A stretch of 64,000 nucleotides of DNA from Sipunculus nudus (GCA_026874595.1 CM049306.1:12609019-12673018), one strand, 5' to 3'; counted from the first letter of the stretch, positions 50,728 through 62,729 are shown. A program made the numbers and translations. The notes: generated by a model not told the origin, from the letters alone.

Positions 50728-50807
50728 ACCAGCATATTATATGATACTTGTTGAGGCAATTACAGAATGTGTAAACTCAACAGGTTGAAGTTGCCTGTTA
50801 TGTCTGG
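50728..50807 (+). promoter_or_regulatory. Predicted SECIS element (form 2) of SEPHS2
   Basis: The quartet is ATGA (50741-50744) opposite TGA (50786-50788). Helix II is ACTTGTTGAG (50746-50755) with CTCAACAGGT (50776-50785), 10 pairs including one G-U. A 5' bulge GCAA follows with the unpaired AA 13 nt after the quartet. Mini-helix III is TTACA (50760-50764) with TGTAA (50770-50774) and loop GAATG. Helix I below the core pairs CCAGCATA with TATGTCTGG, with one bulge. SBP2/eEFSec use this element to recode the UGA. Confidence 0.88.
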
Positions 50808-50851
50808 TTGCATATCTACAGCTCAAACAACCCATCACCACAGTTCATCTT

Positions 50852-50857
50852 AATAAA
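50852..50857 (+). terminator. SEPHS2 polyadenylation signal
   Basis: AATAAA about 45 nt after the SECIS, followed by TGT-rich sequence. Confidence 0.65.
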
Positions 50858-51476
50858 ACCTCATCATTTTTATGAATCAAATGTCTTGTTTTCTTGTTTT
50901 ACTATAACTTATTCCCGACTTCCTTTAAATCCAGAAAGTAAATTTGCTCAAAGGATATTTGTGTAAAGTTTTTAAAAAGTCCTACCTGAGGTTACAAATA
51001 CGTTTCTAATTGAATGTAATAATGACAGTTTTAATCAATTACCTGTTACTTTACTGAAACATATACCCTTGGATGAAAAAGTCTATGATTTACAATAATA
51101 TATATATTTTGGGGGACTGAGGGTAAAAATATTCGAATTTTATTGTCAACAATAATTATACTGATATAATTTAGTAATACTGCCATACTTTTACACATTT
51201 TAATAGCATAACTAGGATATTAATCCCATGGCACTATAAATAAATGTTAATAAATCAGTCTGTAAATAGCCAGATAAATTTTTCCATCTTTAAATATTAA
51301 ATGGCTGGCATCTTGTTTCTGGGCAAACCATACTTTTACCATACTAGCATTTTCTTGCAAACTACCCAAAACATTTTAAGTAGGATTCCGTCAACAACTA
51401 GGTTATCATCAGTTTAAAAACTTAAAAAAGCGCATCACTTATCACTCCTTATATTCGCAAACACTGTTGTAGTTCC

Positions 51477-52760
51477 TTAGAAATATAAACAGTCTGTAGG
51501 AAGTTCCCGCGTGACTTTGGTATCTCGCTGAATCATCAATATTCTTGCGTTTTGGCAGCAAACAGCTGAAGAATCCATTGCACTGTGTATGGAAAGAAAG
51601 CAAGAGTAATGAGCAGACCTACCTATATGAGAAAATCTTATGTATGTGCAAGAAAGGGCAAGGTACAGCCCCAGATTCAGCCACTTAACTCTGTATCTGA
51701 ACTTCACTGAAGGGCAACCCATGACTGAAATGCTGCCAGGGATGGTTCGTCTAATAAAGTTGTAGGTACACTCTCCCATTGTGACATTGTTCAGGGCTAA
51801 CAAAAAAAAGAATCTTTTCTTACTGTTGAGTGATTGCAATAGGACATTGGATGAGAAAAAACGGATGCTGCGTCTCTGGCGGCTGGGAGTCTGGAGATGG
51901 GCAGTGTTGACACATGTCAACGCATTAACGAATTAGCAGAAGCAATGGGCCTTGTTCTTCTTCTCCAGTTCGCCATCTGACACGATTTCTGCGGGAGAAC
52001 GACCAGCTGTTCGGCGTTGCACATTTTAAGCGTGTGTGTATCACCCTCTAAGTTGGAACCCCAACATTGAACCAGCATACTATAAAACAAGACAAATATG
52101 TACATTGTTGGGTAGATGACAATCCAGTCCGGATCTTCCTGTAGATCTTCCTTGTGAGTGGAATAAACAGTAATGACATTGTGTGTTATCAGCAAATAAT
52201 TTAGCTTGCCCTCCTTTGAACATGAGACTCGCATGGGCCATCTCCCAGAAGAGACCACTCCTTCGTGAAAAAGTTCTGATAGAGGTGTGAGCGACATGGC
52301 CAGTTCTGTGGCAACTTCCCTCGAAACCCGTGGGAGATATCCCATCTTCACCACAGAGTTTGTCGGAGTTGATGTTGCGCAGCAGCCTAGAACTGCACTT
52401 CAGCCGCGCTGGTGCAGATTTCTTGGCAGAGAGGCTGGATATGATTGAGAGGAGGGTAACTTGATAATAATATCTTCTATTGAGAAGTCACGGTTGGTGC
52501 TGAGGGATGATTTTGGATCTTTGTAGGTTGAACTCCAGTGTTTTCTCTCTTGCTTATTGATCATAATATTTTTGGATTGGTATGGCTGGTCTGAAGTGTC
52601 TTCTGTGATCACGCCTTTTAGGCATATCCAGCACTGCCTGCAGACATTTTGCAGAACGTGACGTTTAATGGTTGTGTGTCCTTTAGGTCTTCTCTACCAG
52701 TTCTCTTCATCTTTCTGTGGATCCCGGTTCATCCACGAGCAAACGAAGATAGCGAACAAT
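51477..52760 (-). other. Unrecognised ORF cluster, possible diverged gene or pseudogene
   Basis: Three sizeable minus-strand frames lie end to end: 52612-52400 (70 codons), 52354-51917 (145) and 51920-51477 (147). The DNA is visibly richer in G+C than the flanks and free of the local repeats. The frames differ in phase and none is preceded by a convincing splice chain. The middle frame has a hydrophobic segment (IVIYPTMYIFVLFYSMLV). A third-frame stretch near 51630-51560 reads LLITLAFFPYTVQWILQLF, also membrane-like. No family could be assigned. It may be a multi-exon membrane protein gene, its relic, or chance. Confidence 0.3.
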
Positions 52761-53101
52761 AGGCGTCTACATGGTTTTCGGTTTGTGAGTAGGCTTGACA
52801 AAGTTACTTGAGCAAAGCATGTCTCGATATCAACAGGGACGTAGCGTCTAGGTCACGGGGTCAGATATGTTTAAAATAATAGGCGGCAACCTTATATGCA
52901 AAACCTAGCTAATATTACTGAGTGAATCTTGACGCCGTCATCATGTGACTTTGAAACGGGAAATTTTTGATAGATAATAGCATACTAGAGGGTTAGAATA
53001 CGCTACTGCGCATATGCATGTTCCTGCTATAGAGATCTCCGCCCGATTCAGTGTTGTTTAAAAGTAAAAATGTAAAATAACCTGCTGTTTTTTATCAGAG
53101 T

Positions 53102-53132
53102 ACAGTGGAGCGCCGTTCATACGAACTTCTCG
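53102..53132. mobile_element. Solo pogo/Tigger-like terminus
   Basis: CAGTGGAGCGCCGTTCATAC after TA resembles pogo-type transposon ends (CAGTG..ACC.CGTT.ATACGAA). No partner terminus was found nearby, so it is a fragment. Confidence 0.3.
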
Positions 53133-53475
53133 GGGGGACAAGGGATGAACGGTCAGCTCGATATTGATTTAGGACTATTGGCACGTTGTCAGGCACTTCG
53201 GTTAGCTTTCAGAGTTATTTAAAATGAACCAGAACGGAATAATATGTGATAAATACCTATTTACTTACGCAGAATGAACAAATCAAACGTTCATTCAAAA
53301 CATTATTAATATTATATTTTCACCTACTTTATCAAGATTATTTGTCATTGAAGTACATGAACTAGTTACTCTCTCGCCGAACGTGTGGCTATCCGCTTTG
53401 ACAGTTTAACCGCCTCTGTACCGCCCCCTACGTGCGAACAGTTAAACTAACTGGTCATCAGACGCCGTGCGCATT

Positions 53476-53659
53476 ACGCTCTTTACACAGCGCTTTAACT
53501 ATAGGCCTAGTACCTATATCGAAAGCGCAGTTTGTTATGACCTCGTATCCTAAATTGCTACACCAGAGGGGAGCACTGTATTTTTGTCCAATCAGGTGAG
53601 ACCTTGTGCTGGAAGACACTGCCAAGCCAGAAATACACGTAGCCAATCATGTTCATTTC
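53476..53659. repeat. 184-bp direct repeat, copy 1
   Basis: Nearly identical to 54717-54900. Both start ACGCTCTTTACACAGCGC and end GTAGCCAATCATGTTCATTT. No TIRs or tRNA-like boxes were seen. The matching Ser/Cys-rich minus-strand frames in the two copies are shared by descent and are not evidence of a gene. Confidence 0.85.
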
Positions 53660-54716
53660 AAGGTTAAGTATCTCCAAGATGCTTAGAAATAAAGCGCTTG
53701 TCTTCAAGTGACAGGACATGTGGCTTGAGTTTGCGAGACCCCGACTCCATCCCATTTGACATGAAACTTGAGTGCTACGATTGGTGTTTTCGAGGTAAAG
53801 ATTTGCAAAATCGTGAATTAACGTGCGTGTCATGACAAAGCTTATATAGAAAACAGATTTGCTGGCAATGATAAACTGCTCAGCTGAGTATAAGTTTAAG
53901 GATCTCAACATGTAGGGACAGGAAATGAATCATTTTGAATACAGGTACTGGATAACATAGATTTGAAGTAGATTGGTAGAAGGACCAAGTCGTAACAGAA
54001 CACAAAGAAGTAAACACAAAGAAAAGGAAGCTTGCGATGATGGTAATAACCACCTCACCATTTTGGTAAATATGAAATGGCCATAAGGGGAAGTATAGGC
54101 CTTCCTGTGATGTAAAATAACAAACATGTTTTCTTTTGAAGGCATCCGGCTGATTATTTATTCAACATACAGGAACAACAATAATACCTTTCACTTCCGG
54201 TGTTATTTAAAATGTGTATATGAAAGTGAATGATAGAAACAAATCATCATCGAGAATTGTATGATATGCGGGTCAATGTCAGAGGTTGAGAACATGCATG
54301 TAAATAACTGCGGACGTTGATTGTATGGTACCCTGACTGTAAGACTTTACCATCAAGTATGAACATATATAAATTAAATTTCCCCAAATAGGCATTTCCT
54401 TCGGAACAAATATTTCTCTTATAGAAAATGTTTCATGGGCTCGGTTGTTTAAGATAGATATGTTTACATTAATTTACATTCGACTGCATTTGAGGGGAAC
54501 CGATAAAAACTTTTATTTTAGTAGTTACAAGTTAATTGTATCCGTCAAAACAGTTTTGCGGATACTCTGTTTTCACGCGGGTTCCACCGCCGCCGCGTTT
54601 TGTTTCCAGAGAATCCGTCTTGGAACCTTGGACCGATCCTCCCGTAACCCAGCATAACTATTGGATCACATGTGAACCAAGTGCCTTACAAAGACTGGTC
54701 GTGCTACCTGCAATCT

Positions 54717-54900
54717 ACGCTCTTTACACAGCGCTTTAAATATAGGCCTACTCCCTTTATCGTAAGCGCTGTTTGTTATGACCTCGTATCCTGAATTGCT
54801 ACACCAGAGGGGAGCACTGTATTTTCGTCCAATCAGGTGAGACCTTGTGCTGAAAGACACGGCCAAGCGAGGAATACACGTAGCCAATCATGTTCATTTC
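54717..54900. repeat. 184-bp direct repeat, copy 2
   Basis: Second copy, 1241 bp downstream in the same orientation. It sits inside the element at 54530-57335, so it probably marks an insertion or local duplication there. Confidence 0.85.
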
Positions 54901-55486
54901 GTTTTGAGTGACAGCTCATCGCCCCGGTAACCGTCTGAACGGGCCACAGGCTCAAAGAGAATTGCCCCAGACGTGGTTTGCTTAGGGCCTCGGGCACATA
55001 AGATACCCGGCCGGTGAGCTTTAATTCAAACGAAACGTAACAACAAAGGCTGCATGCACACCTCGCTGGCTGGTTTCAGTTCTGCAGACAACAGAAACAT
55101 GGCTACGCTAACACAGTCATAATGTCATAATCGAATCGGTCGATGATGCGAGAATGCAGAGGGAGCAATTAAAATTCGACCGTTAACTCTCATCAAAACC
55201 TCAAGCATCTGGTTGGCTGCTTGTCACATCTTATGCACGTTTTTTTTTTTTTTTCAGCGGACAACGAACCGCCATCTGGTTTCTAAATATATCATAAACG
55301 GTCAAAGCTGGCAGCGTGAAAATCAGCTGCTTCTTTAGAAGCGCAAGATTTCCGCTGCCTAGGGAGCGTACCTGCAATCCTTTTCGTGTATTTTGACTGT
55401 GGGTGACTTTGTGATAACAGTTTAGATCTCAGGAGTGGTTCAATGTATTGGGCTAACACTGAACATGTCCATATAGGTCAAGCAAA

Positions 55487-56735
55487 CGTATTCCAAATCT
55501 CATTATATTATCATATTATATAATTGCCTATGAAAAAATATTAATATAGATTTTTCATAAAATAAGCCCAATTCCTGGAGAAAAAACTTTTTTCTATCTA
55601 TTTTTCCACTGAAAGCATGAGGTTGTGTGATTTGTTAAAAAAACTATTGGCAAAACATCTATTAGCACTGTCAACTCGGCAGCGACTTCACACACTGGGA
55701 AATCCCCTGTGACTAAACATTCTAGATCTCAGTAAAAGCACAGTATTTCTGCCTCTGTCAGTCCCAAATTTTCAGCAGAGAATAAAAACAACATGCATTA
55801 CTAGATCTGAGTTGTTGATAAAATTCAGTCCATGATGTCACGTGTACCATCCAATCAAATCAGAAGAAAATGTGGGATCTGGATGAAATCCTCCCATCGC
55901 ACAACAAACGCACATGGAATAGGTTTACTTAACCTATAGATCTTTGATACATCCATCTTACTCGAGACTGGTGGCAAAACCAAAAAAATCCTTATTGCGT
56001 GGTGCCCATCTAGGCGTTTGCCAGATGTTTGTCTGAGTGATTAGTTAAATGTATAGGGCTGAAATTGTGCATGTCCATAGATCTTGGATACCTCCATCTC
56101 GTATTTAAAACTGATGGCGCCATCTGTTTTCGCATTTTTGTGACGTCCATCCGTGCGTTTGCATTGGTTGAAAATCGCTCATAACTGAGGAGTGGATGGA
56201 AATGTATTGATTTGAAATTTGTCGTGTCCATCCATCTTGGAGAGTTTTTTGACGGCCATCTTCCTTCTCGCTAACGTACTCATACGTAGAATACATTGAT
56301 GCCCTTTCCTGAGGAGTGGCTTGCCGTATAAGTCTGAAATTATGCATACCCATAGATCTTAGATATCACCATGTCATACTCAAGTCTGGTAGCGCCATCT
56401 GCAATCGTTTTCGCGTGGCGTCGTTCCGTGCGTTTGCTTCGGGTGAAATTCGCTCATATCTCAGGAGTAGACGAATGTATCAGCCTGCAATTTTGCATGT
56501 TTATCAGTCTTGGATATAGCTTTGTTGCAATCTTCACACACGAGATCTGTCAAGAAATTCAAAGATATTGTTTCTAGAGATCTTTACCCTGTGCGGGTGT
56601 TGGTTTTGTTGTAGACCAGACAAGTGGCGTCACCTGCTGTTACGTTTAGGTAAATTCATTGATGCCCTTTTTCTCAGTAGTTTTTTGTTGTCTAGAATAT
56701 ATATAGATAATATGTTCACGCATTTATCTCAGGAC
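55487..56735. repeat. 1.25-kb direct duplication, copy 1
   Basis: From ACGTATTCCAAATCTCATTA to CGCATTTATCTCAGGAC. Matches 60411-61665 throughout with a low rate of substitutions and small indels. Confidence 0.9.
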
Positions 56736-57339
56736 AGGTTTAATGTATCAGCCTGAAATTACACATGCCCACATATTTTGGATACCTCCATCTTGTTCAC
56801 AGGCTGATGGCGCCACCTAAAATCGTTTTCACATAGCTTGATCCATCATAGACCAGACAGGTGGCACCACCTTAATGTATTAGCCTGAAATTTCACATGC
56901 CCACATATTTTGGATACCTCGATCTTGTACACAGTCTGATGGCGCCACCTTAAATCGTTTTCACATAGCTAGATCCATCGTAGACCAGACAGGTGGCGCC
57001 ACCTACTTTGTCGTTTATGATGAATATATTTCCATTTTATCTCAGGAGTGGTTGGATGTATTCACCTGAAATTTTGCATGTCCATAGAACTTGGTATGGT
57101 TTATCTTGTATACAAGACTGCTTGGGCTACCTATGAACAATTTCATCTTGTATTCATTTGTAGATCTGTATATAGTGAAAGTTGCACATATTAGAGGAGT
57201 TTAAATTGGTATCACTTATGAAACCATTTTCAAGTTATATCATGTCAGGAACATTCAATGCCTTGCTTAAACCATGCTTCTGTGATTTGGTGGATACCTG
57301 TAGTCACTTGGGGACTGCCCATTTTCTAGTTATACCTCT

Positions 57340-58540
57340 GTGCATGATTGTTTTGCCAACAGGAATATGAAAATTCACGTGTTACATGCATGGTAGAACA
57401 TAAAAATCAATATTATGTGCATATTTACCTGTTTTTATTAAGTTCGTTATTCATGACGAAATGTTACATCACCAAAACTTTCAATTTTCCAACATTTCAA
57501 CGGGATAACAAAGTTACCATTCTGCTTTTTCATTTGTCAGGTCAAAGAACCAATAAGCTCTTTTATCAGTCACACACACTCCATACAGTGTTCCACAGCA
57601 TTGTCGCTCCTGTTTTTATACAGTTCAATTATTGTCAGCGCTTTTAATTTAAAGTAAATATCAAACAAATCATTGATAATTTAATATTAACTTTTATATT
57701 GTATTAATATGCATACTTTTCATTAATACAGGTATCACTTTAAATTTATTACACTTTGTGATGTACATGTGCACCATTACAAAAAAAAACCGTCGCTCAT
57801 TTCCACACCCTTCCGGTAAGTTGGCAAAATTTCATGTAACATGTTTGGATTAATAAATTAAAGTAAAAATAAATAGGAGAATAAAAGCCTTCCCGCTCCA
57901 AGAGTCCGTAGAACAATAATTAAAGTCGTTAAATTCCTATATAATCCTATTTTTGGAGCAATTCCTATTTTGATCCTATTTTCAGGAAAAATCCCTTATT
58001 TCCTATTTGTGATGGACATGATCAGTTTTATCGCATAAATTAATGAATTTTGATCAGACAAAGCAAAAATTTCACACACCAGGAATATGTTGTCATGTTT
58101 ATAAACCTAACTTTATTGCAGTTTGTTGTAAAAATGTTCAATATGCAAAATTGGTAGTATATAATGAGGCTAAGTTACTATCTAAGTTATGGTTTCTAAA
58201 ACAGAGATTGGAATAATGAACGTGCTTTGCAATTCGACTAAAAACTTTGAAGTAAACTGATGTATAAGTTCTTACATGGTTCAGTGCATTTTTTTTAATA
58301 TTTGTTTATAAATGAGAGATTTTTAAGTAAGGATAAAAATCCTTGTTCATTAATGTGAACGAAACATTTTTTTTTTCATTGTAATGTTATAAAGTTTACA
58401 TTTTGACAGGCTACATGAAAAAATGTGTTTTTTTGTGTGTCATGCAGTTTAATATTTATTAAAGCCTTGGATTATATTTCATTTAATTACATCAATCTGA
58501 ATGTCATCCGTTTGTTGTTAACATTTAAATGAATGAATGA
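57340..58540. other. Intergenic DNA, nothing recognised
   Basis: AT-rich. It holds a run of CCTAT-type iterations (about 57930-58010), TATTCCTATTTTGATCCTAT-like, of unknown origin. No gene is recognised. Confidence 0.4.
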
Positions 58541-59033
58541 ATGAAGGAAGGAAGGAATAGAAGTTTATTCTGAAATGAAAGGCCTCAGGCCATGGTTCCA
58601 CAAAAACCAAGTGTCTAGGATCATAAAGCTTCAACAATATCAAAATGAGACAGCATAACATGAAATAACATAATATGCATTAAACATAATGTTGTGTGAA
58701 AACCGATATTTGCAATTTCTAAACACATGCAGAAATGGTGTTATCACATATTTCATTTTGAGGTCACGAATAATAACAATAATAATAAATAAATAAATAT
58801 ACAAACAAACAGTAATACAACTCATCAGTGGAAAGCAGTTTATCAATTTTATGATTGGTAAATTAATAATTAAGTAAATAAATCAATTAATTAGTTGGTA
58901 GTTTTCATTTCATCAATTCTCCCGACAAAGGCATAGTACGTGTACATATTGGTCGCTAATGTTTTTTTATGGATTTAGATTTTTTATCTAACATGAGGGA
59001 TGAAAATGTACTTAAATCACACATGTTATTGTT

Positions 59034-59465
59034 TCACACGTCTGTATACAATGGGCATTTCATGATAAACTGCTGCTCATCCTCCACAACAGCATCCCCA
59101 TATCCTAGGCAATATTTATAAAACCTTTCATCCCATGGAATATTACTATGCCTTCCTTTTTCTACTTCTAAATTATGTGATGAACATCTAAGTCTTGAAA
59201 GACTTTTCCTAAAATTATCATTTTTAATAATTGTTAAATATTTTTCAGTGTTTAATGTTGATTTAAAAGTTGAATACGTTCTTAAACGGCGATTGTTAGA
59301 TATACTACTCATCCAGTCCTGTAATAAAGAATAATTTAATCTCTTTTTCAATGCTGGAATAAATAATTTAACATTCCCTTTATACATCTTGTTAAATCCA
59401 AACAGCCAAATCCTTGAGAACTTGAGATTATTTGTTAACATTTCATGATTTGATAAACAGAACAC
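59034..59465 (-). pseudogene. C-terminal fragment of a non-LTR retrotransposon polyprotein
   Basis: The 143-codon frame resembles the region after the reverse transcriptase domain of CR1/Jockey-like elements. It has a RTYSTFKSTLNTEKYLTII segment, then SRLRCSSHNLEVEKGRH, then a final Cys/His cluster with C-L-G-Y-G and VEDEQQFIMKCPLY. The RT and endonuclease domains are absent and the frame ends at 59034. It is a 5'-truncated, inactive copy, as expected for LINE insertions. Assignment is from memory of these families. Confidence 0.7.
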
Positions 59466-60410
59466 AATTGTCGGTAGGTAGTATATAGAGATCTGTGGAG
59501 GAATTGATAAAGTGACAATGCAGGGAAATATATTTTAAATCCTAGGCTTCTATACACAAGCAACTATCATATGACATTTTATCCTCTATGTAGAAGCAGC
59601 CCTGGTGCTTGCTGGAACTATTGATTGTGTGGGGGTTCACTTTTAAGCTGAGATATCATAATGCTATCGTTACACGGAATGTCTCCAGTTTTCTCGAAGG
59701 ATCTTCCAGAAGGTGAGGGGTTATATATACCCCTCTTTCTTGCACTTAAACGATTTATTTTTACTATTGTTAAATCTTTAAAATGGCATTAAAAGCAGGT
59801 CTAACAACAGATTGGAATCTTTGAATCAGGCCGCTAAGGCTGTCTTACATGCAAAATCTGTTCTTATTTTTTTCCTATTTCCAAAATAAAATTCCCAATT
59901 TTTACTCTTGAAATTACTATTTTTTTTTACCATCACTTTTAACATAACGCCCTGTAATTATTATGAAAGTTGTTCCCTGCGTGGATGAAAATGCCAATAG
60001 GGACAGTGTTTTGGCGTCCCCTGGTATCATAAAATGAAACCTTACGAGACAGGTCCAACATATACAAAATCGGTCAATTATCTTACAAAACTATTATAAA
60101 CGAGTTAAAAATATCTTTTGTTAAATATAAATATTATTTATGTTTAAATAAGAATGAAATAATAAGATTCTGTTCCCACAGTAAATTCAGATAGCTCAGC
60201 AATTGATCTGTTTGTCATACCTGGTAAAAGCAGGTATAGCTATAAGGGATAGGGAAAATAATATGAACACGGCGAATTTTAAACCTGTCACGCTTGGGCC
60301 GTGACAAAAAAAAATTATGGCTTTCCCTCGAGGACAAAATAAGAATATCAATCTACAATTACGTTGAGCAGGTTACGTGGCTGTAAGAGAGCTTTGTCCA
60401 GATGAAGCAC

Positions 60411-61665
60411 ACGTATTCCAAATCTCATTACATTATCATATGACATAATTGTCTATGAAAAAAAATATTAATATATATTTTACATAGAATAAGCCCAATT
60501 CCAGGAGGAAAAACATTTTTTTTCTATATATTTTTCCACTGAAAGCATGAGGTTGCGCGATTTGTTAAAAAACTATAGGCACATCTATGAGCACTGTCAA
60601 CTCGGCAGTGACGTCACACACTTGGAAATCCCCTGTGACTAAAAATTCTAGATCTCAGTAAAAGCACAGTATTTCTGCCTCTGTCAGTCCCAAATTTTCA
60701 ACAGAGAATAAAAACAACATGCATTACTAGATCTGAGTTGTTGATAAAATTCAGTCCATGATGTCACATGTGTACCAGCCAATCAAATCAGGACAAAGTC
60801 TGGGATCTGGATGAAATCCTCCCATCGCACAACAAACGCACATGGAATAGGTTTACTTAACCTATAGATCTTTGATACATCCATCTTACTCGAGACTGGT
60901 GGCAACACCAAAAAATATCCTTATTGCGTGGTGCCCATCCAGGCGTTTGCCAGATGTTTGTCTGAGTGATAAGTTAAATGTATAGGGCTGAAATTGTGCA
61001 TGTCCATAGATCTTGGATACCTCCATCTCGTACTTAAAACTGGTGGCGGCATCTGTTATCGCATTTGTGTGACGTCCATCCGTGCGTTTGCATTGGTTGA
61101 AAATCGCTCATAACTGAGGAGTGGATGGAAATGTATTGATTTGAAATTTGTCGTGTCCATCCATCTTGGAGGGTTTTTTTTACGACCATCTTCCTTTCCG
61201 CTAACGTACTAATACGTAGAATACATTGATGCCCTTTCCTGAGGAGTGGCTTGCCGTATTTGTCTGAAATTATGCATACCCATAGATCTTGGATATCACC
61301 ATGTCGTACTCAAGACTAGTAGCGCCATCTGCAATCGTTTTCGCGTGGCGTCCTTCCGTGCGTTTGCTTCGGGTGAAATTCGCTCATATCTCAGGAGTAG
61401 ACGAATGTATCAGCCTGCAATTTTGCATGTTTATCAGTCTTGGATATAGCTTTGTTGCATTCTCCACACACGAGATCTGTCAAGAAATTCAAAGATATTG
61501 TTTCTAGAGATCTTTACCCTGTGCGGGGGTTGGTTTTGTTGTAGACCAGACAAGTGGCGCCACCTGCTGTTACGTTTAGGTAAATTCGTTGATGCCCCTT
61601 TTCTCAGTAGTTTTTTGTTTTCTAGAATATATTTAGAATATATGTTCACGCATTTATCTCAGGAC
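60411..61665. repeat. 1.25-kb direct duplication, copy 2
   Basis: Second copy, 4.9 kb from the first. Its edges lie in unrelated sequence on both sides, so the block moved as a unit. It keeps AGTGGCGCCACCTGCTG (61553), which reads AGTGGCGTCACCTGCTG in copy 1. Confidence 0.9.
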
Positions 61666-61679
61666 CTTAGTCTGTACAC

Positions 61680-62300
61680 GGCGTATTATTATATACATCT
61701 GCCAGTCCACGCACCGGCAACCGCATATACGCACACATGTCTGACAGCCATGGCATAGCAACGAGGTAGCGCTTTCTGATTGGTTGATATTTTTACTTCT
61801 AGAGTCTTCAAATGGTGACACCGCTGACGTAACAACGGTTCAGCCAATCACGCATGTACTTCAAATTTAACCCGAAACAGATGTGTCATGGCTGTCGGGC
61901 CTAATAACGGGGACTTCTTGCCTGCCTTTCTCAAATATTAAGTAATAATAAAGAGATGGACCATATAGTGTGAAAAACGCGCGGAAAATGTCAGATAAGT
62001 AATGACCCAGAAAAGTAACAAATTTAACCGAAATCTACACTAATAGCAATTCAAGCGCCTGTGCTCCAATTTATATGCTAAGTTTATAGAAATATAAATA
62101 TTGAAACTAGCCACACGTTAACCCTTACCCCCTCTTAACTTTAACTGTATTATACAAGACATGTAAGAGAACAGTAGTTGACGAACAAAAAATCCTTATA
62201 ATTTTTGTTGACAGGTACCTCAAAATGTCTGTTTTCAATTGCATAATCAAACGTTTTCCCAGTTTGGGGGACTCCCCCTCGACGTTTTTACAGTTTTTTG
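61680..62300. other. Intergenic DNA, nothing recognised
   Basis: No coding homology or known repeat is recognised in this stretch. Confidence 0.4.
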
Positions 62301-62305
62301 CCATT

Positions 62306-62308
<3 letters not shown>

Positions 62309-62376
<68 letters not shown>
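62309..62376. repeat. (AT)n microsatellite
   Basis: About 70 bp of AT repeats with one interruption. Confidence 0.95.
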
Positions 62377-62378
<2 letters not shown>

Positions 62379-62445
62379 TCCTTAAGTAGGTTTTAGTGCT
62401 TGCAGTATAGTGCTCGATAAAGCTAAATTAGAGGAGATTAACTAA

Positions 62446-62629
62446 ACGTTAAGCGCGCTGGAGCATCGTTTTATAACTCGGAGTTTCACCCCGTTGCCGA
62501 TATCATAGGTCCAAACTTATTCTTCTCTGGCTTCTTCTGTAACAGTTATATCTGATGATCGCCCTGGTGCCGATCCGGCAACGGCTTGAAACCCCAAGTT
62601 ATAACACGATGCTCCAGCGTGCTTAACGT
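62446..62629. repeat. 184-bp element with ~50-bp terminal inverted repeats
   Basis: The left arm begins ACGTTAAGCGCGCTGGAGCA and the right arm ends TGCTCCAGCGTGCTTAACGT. The arms continue inward through TTATAACT.GG..TTTCA.CCC and GTTGCCG. No ORF. Likely a MITE, lying between two (AT)n arrays. Confidence 0.75.
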
Positions 62630-62729
62630 CAAGTTTATATATATATGTATTACAAAACAAACAGTTAAATGCACAATTCAAGATCTTAGTTTCATGATAT
62701 CAAACAACCACCAGTCAAGTATTAGCGTC

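Larger units (their letters stand above)
50276..50875 (+). other. SEPHS2 3' UTR
   Basis: From the TAG stop to just after the AATAAA at 50852-50857. Contains the SECIS element. No other feature is recognised. Confidence 0.7.
54530..57335 (+). mobile_element. Third dual-end element, nested with other insertions
   Basis: The left hairpin is at 54538-54566 (GTATCCGTCAAAAC / GTTTTGCGGATAC), followed by GGGTTCCACCGCCGCCGCG as in the other copies. The right end carries GGTGGATACCTGTAGTCAC (about 57290) and a degenerate GTAGTC/GGACTGC hairpin at 57300-57318. The core has degenerate CTCAGGAGTGG ... CTGAAATTTTGCATGTCCAT ... TGGCGCCACC units. One exact GGTGGCGCCACC is at 56992-57003. It contains the 184-bp repeat and the 1.25-kb duplicated block. 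Confidence 0.55.

Noticed and set aside
51917-52354. MARCHF5-like RING-CH ubiquitin ligase
   Set aside because: CNAEQLVVLPQ resembles a MARCHF5 segment and a CRQCWICLKG stretch lies upstream. The zinc-ligand pattern, spacing and the following membrane segments do not match, so the resemblance is too thin to call.
53558-53911. 117-codon minus-strand ORF
   Set aside because: Half of it lies in the 184-bp direct repeat and the rest shows no homology.
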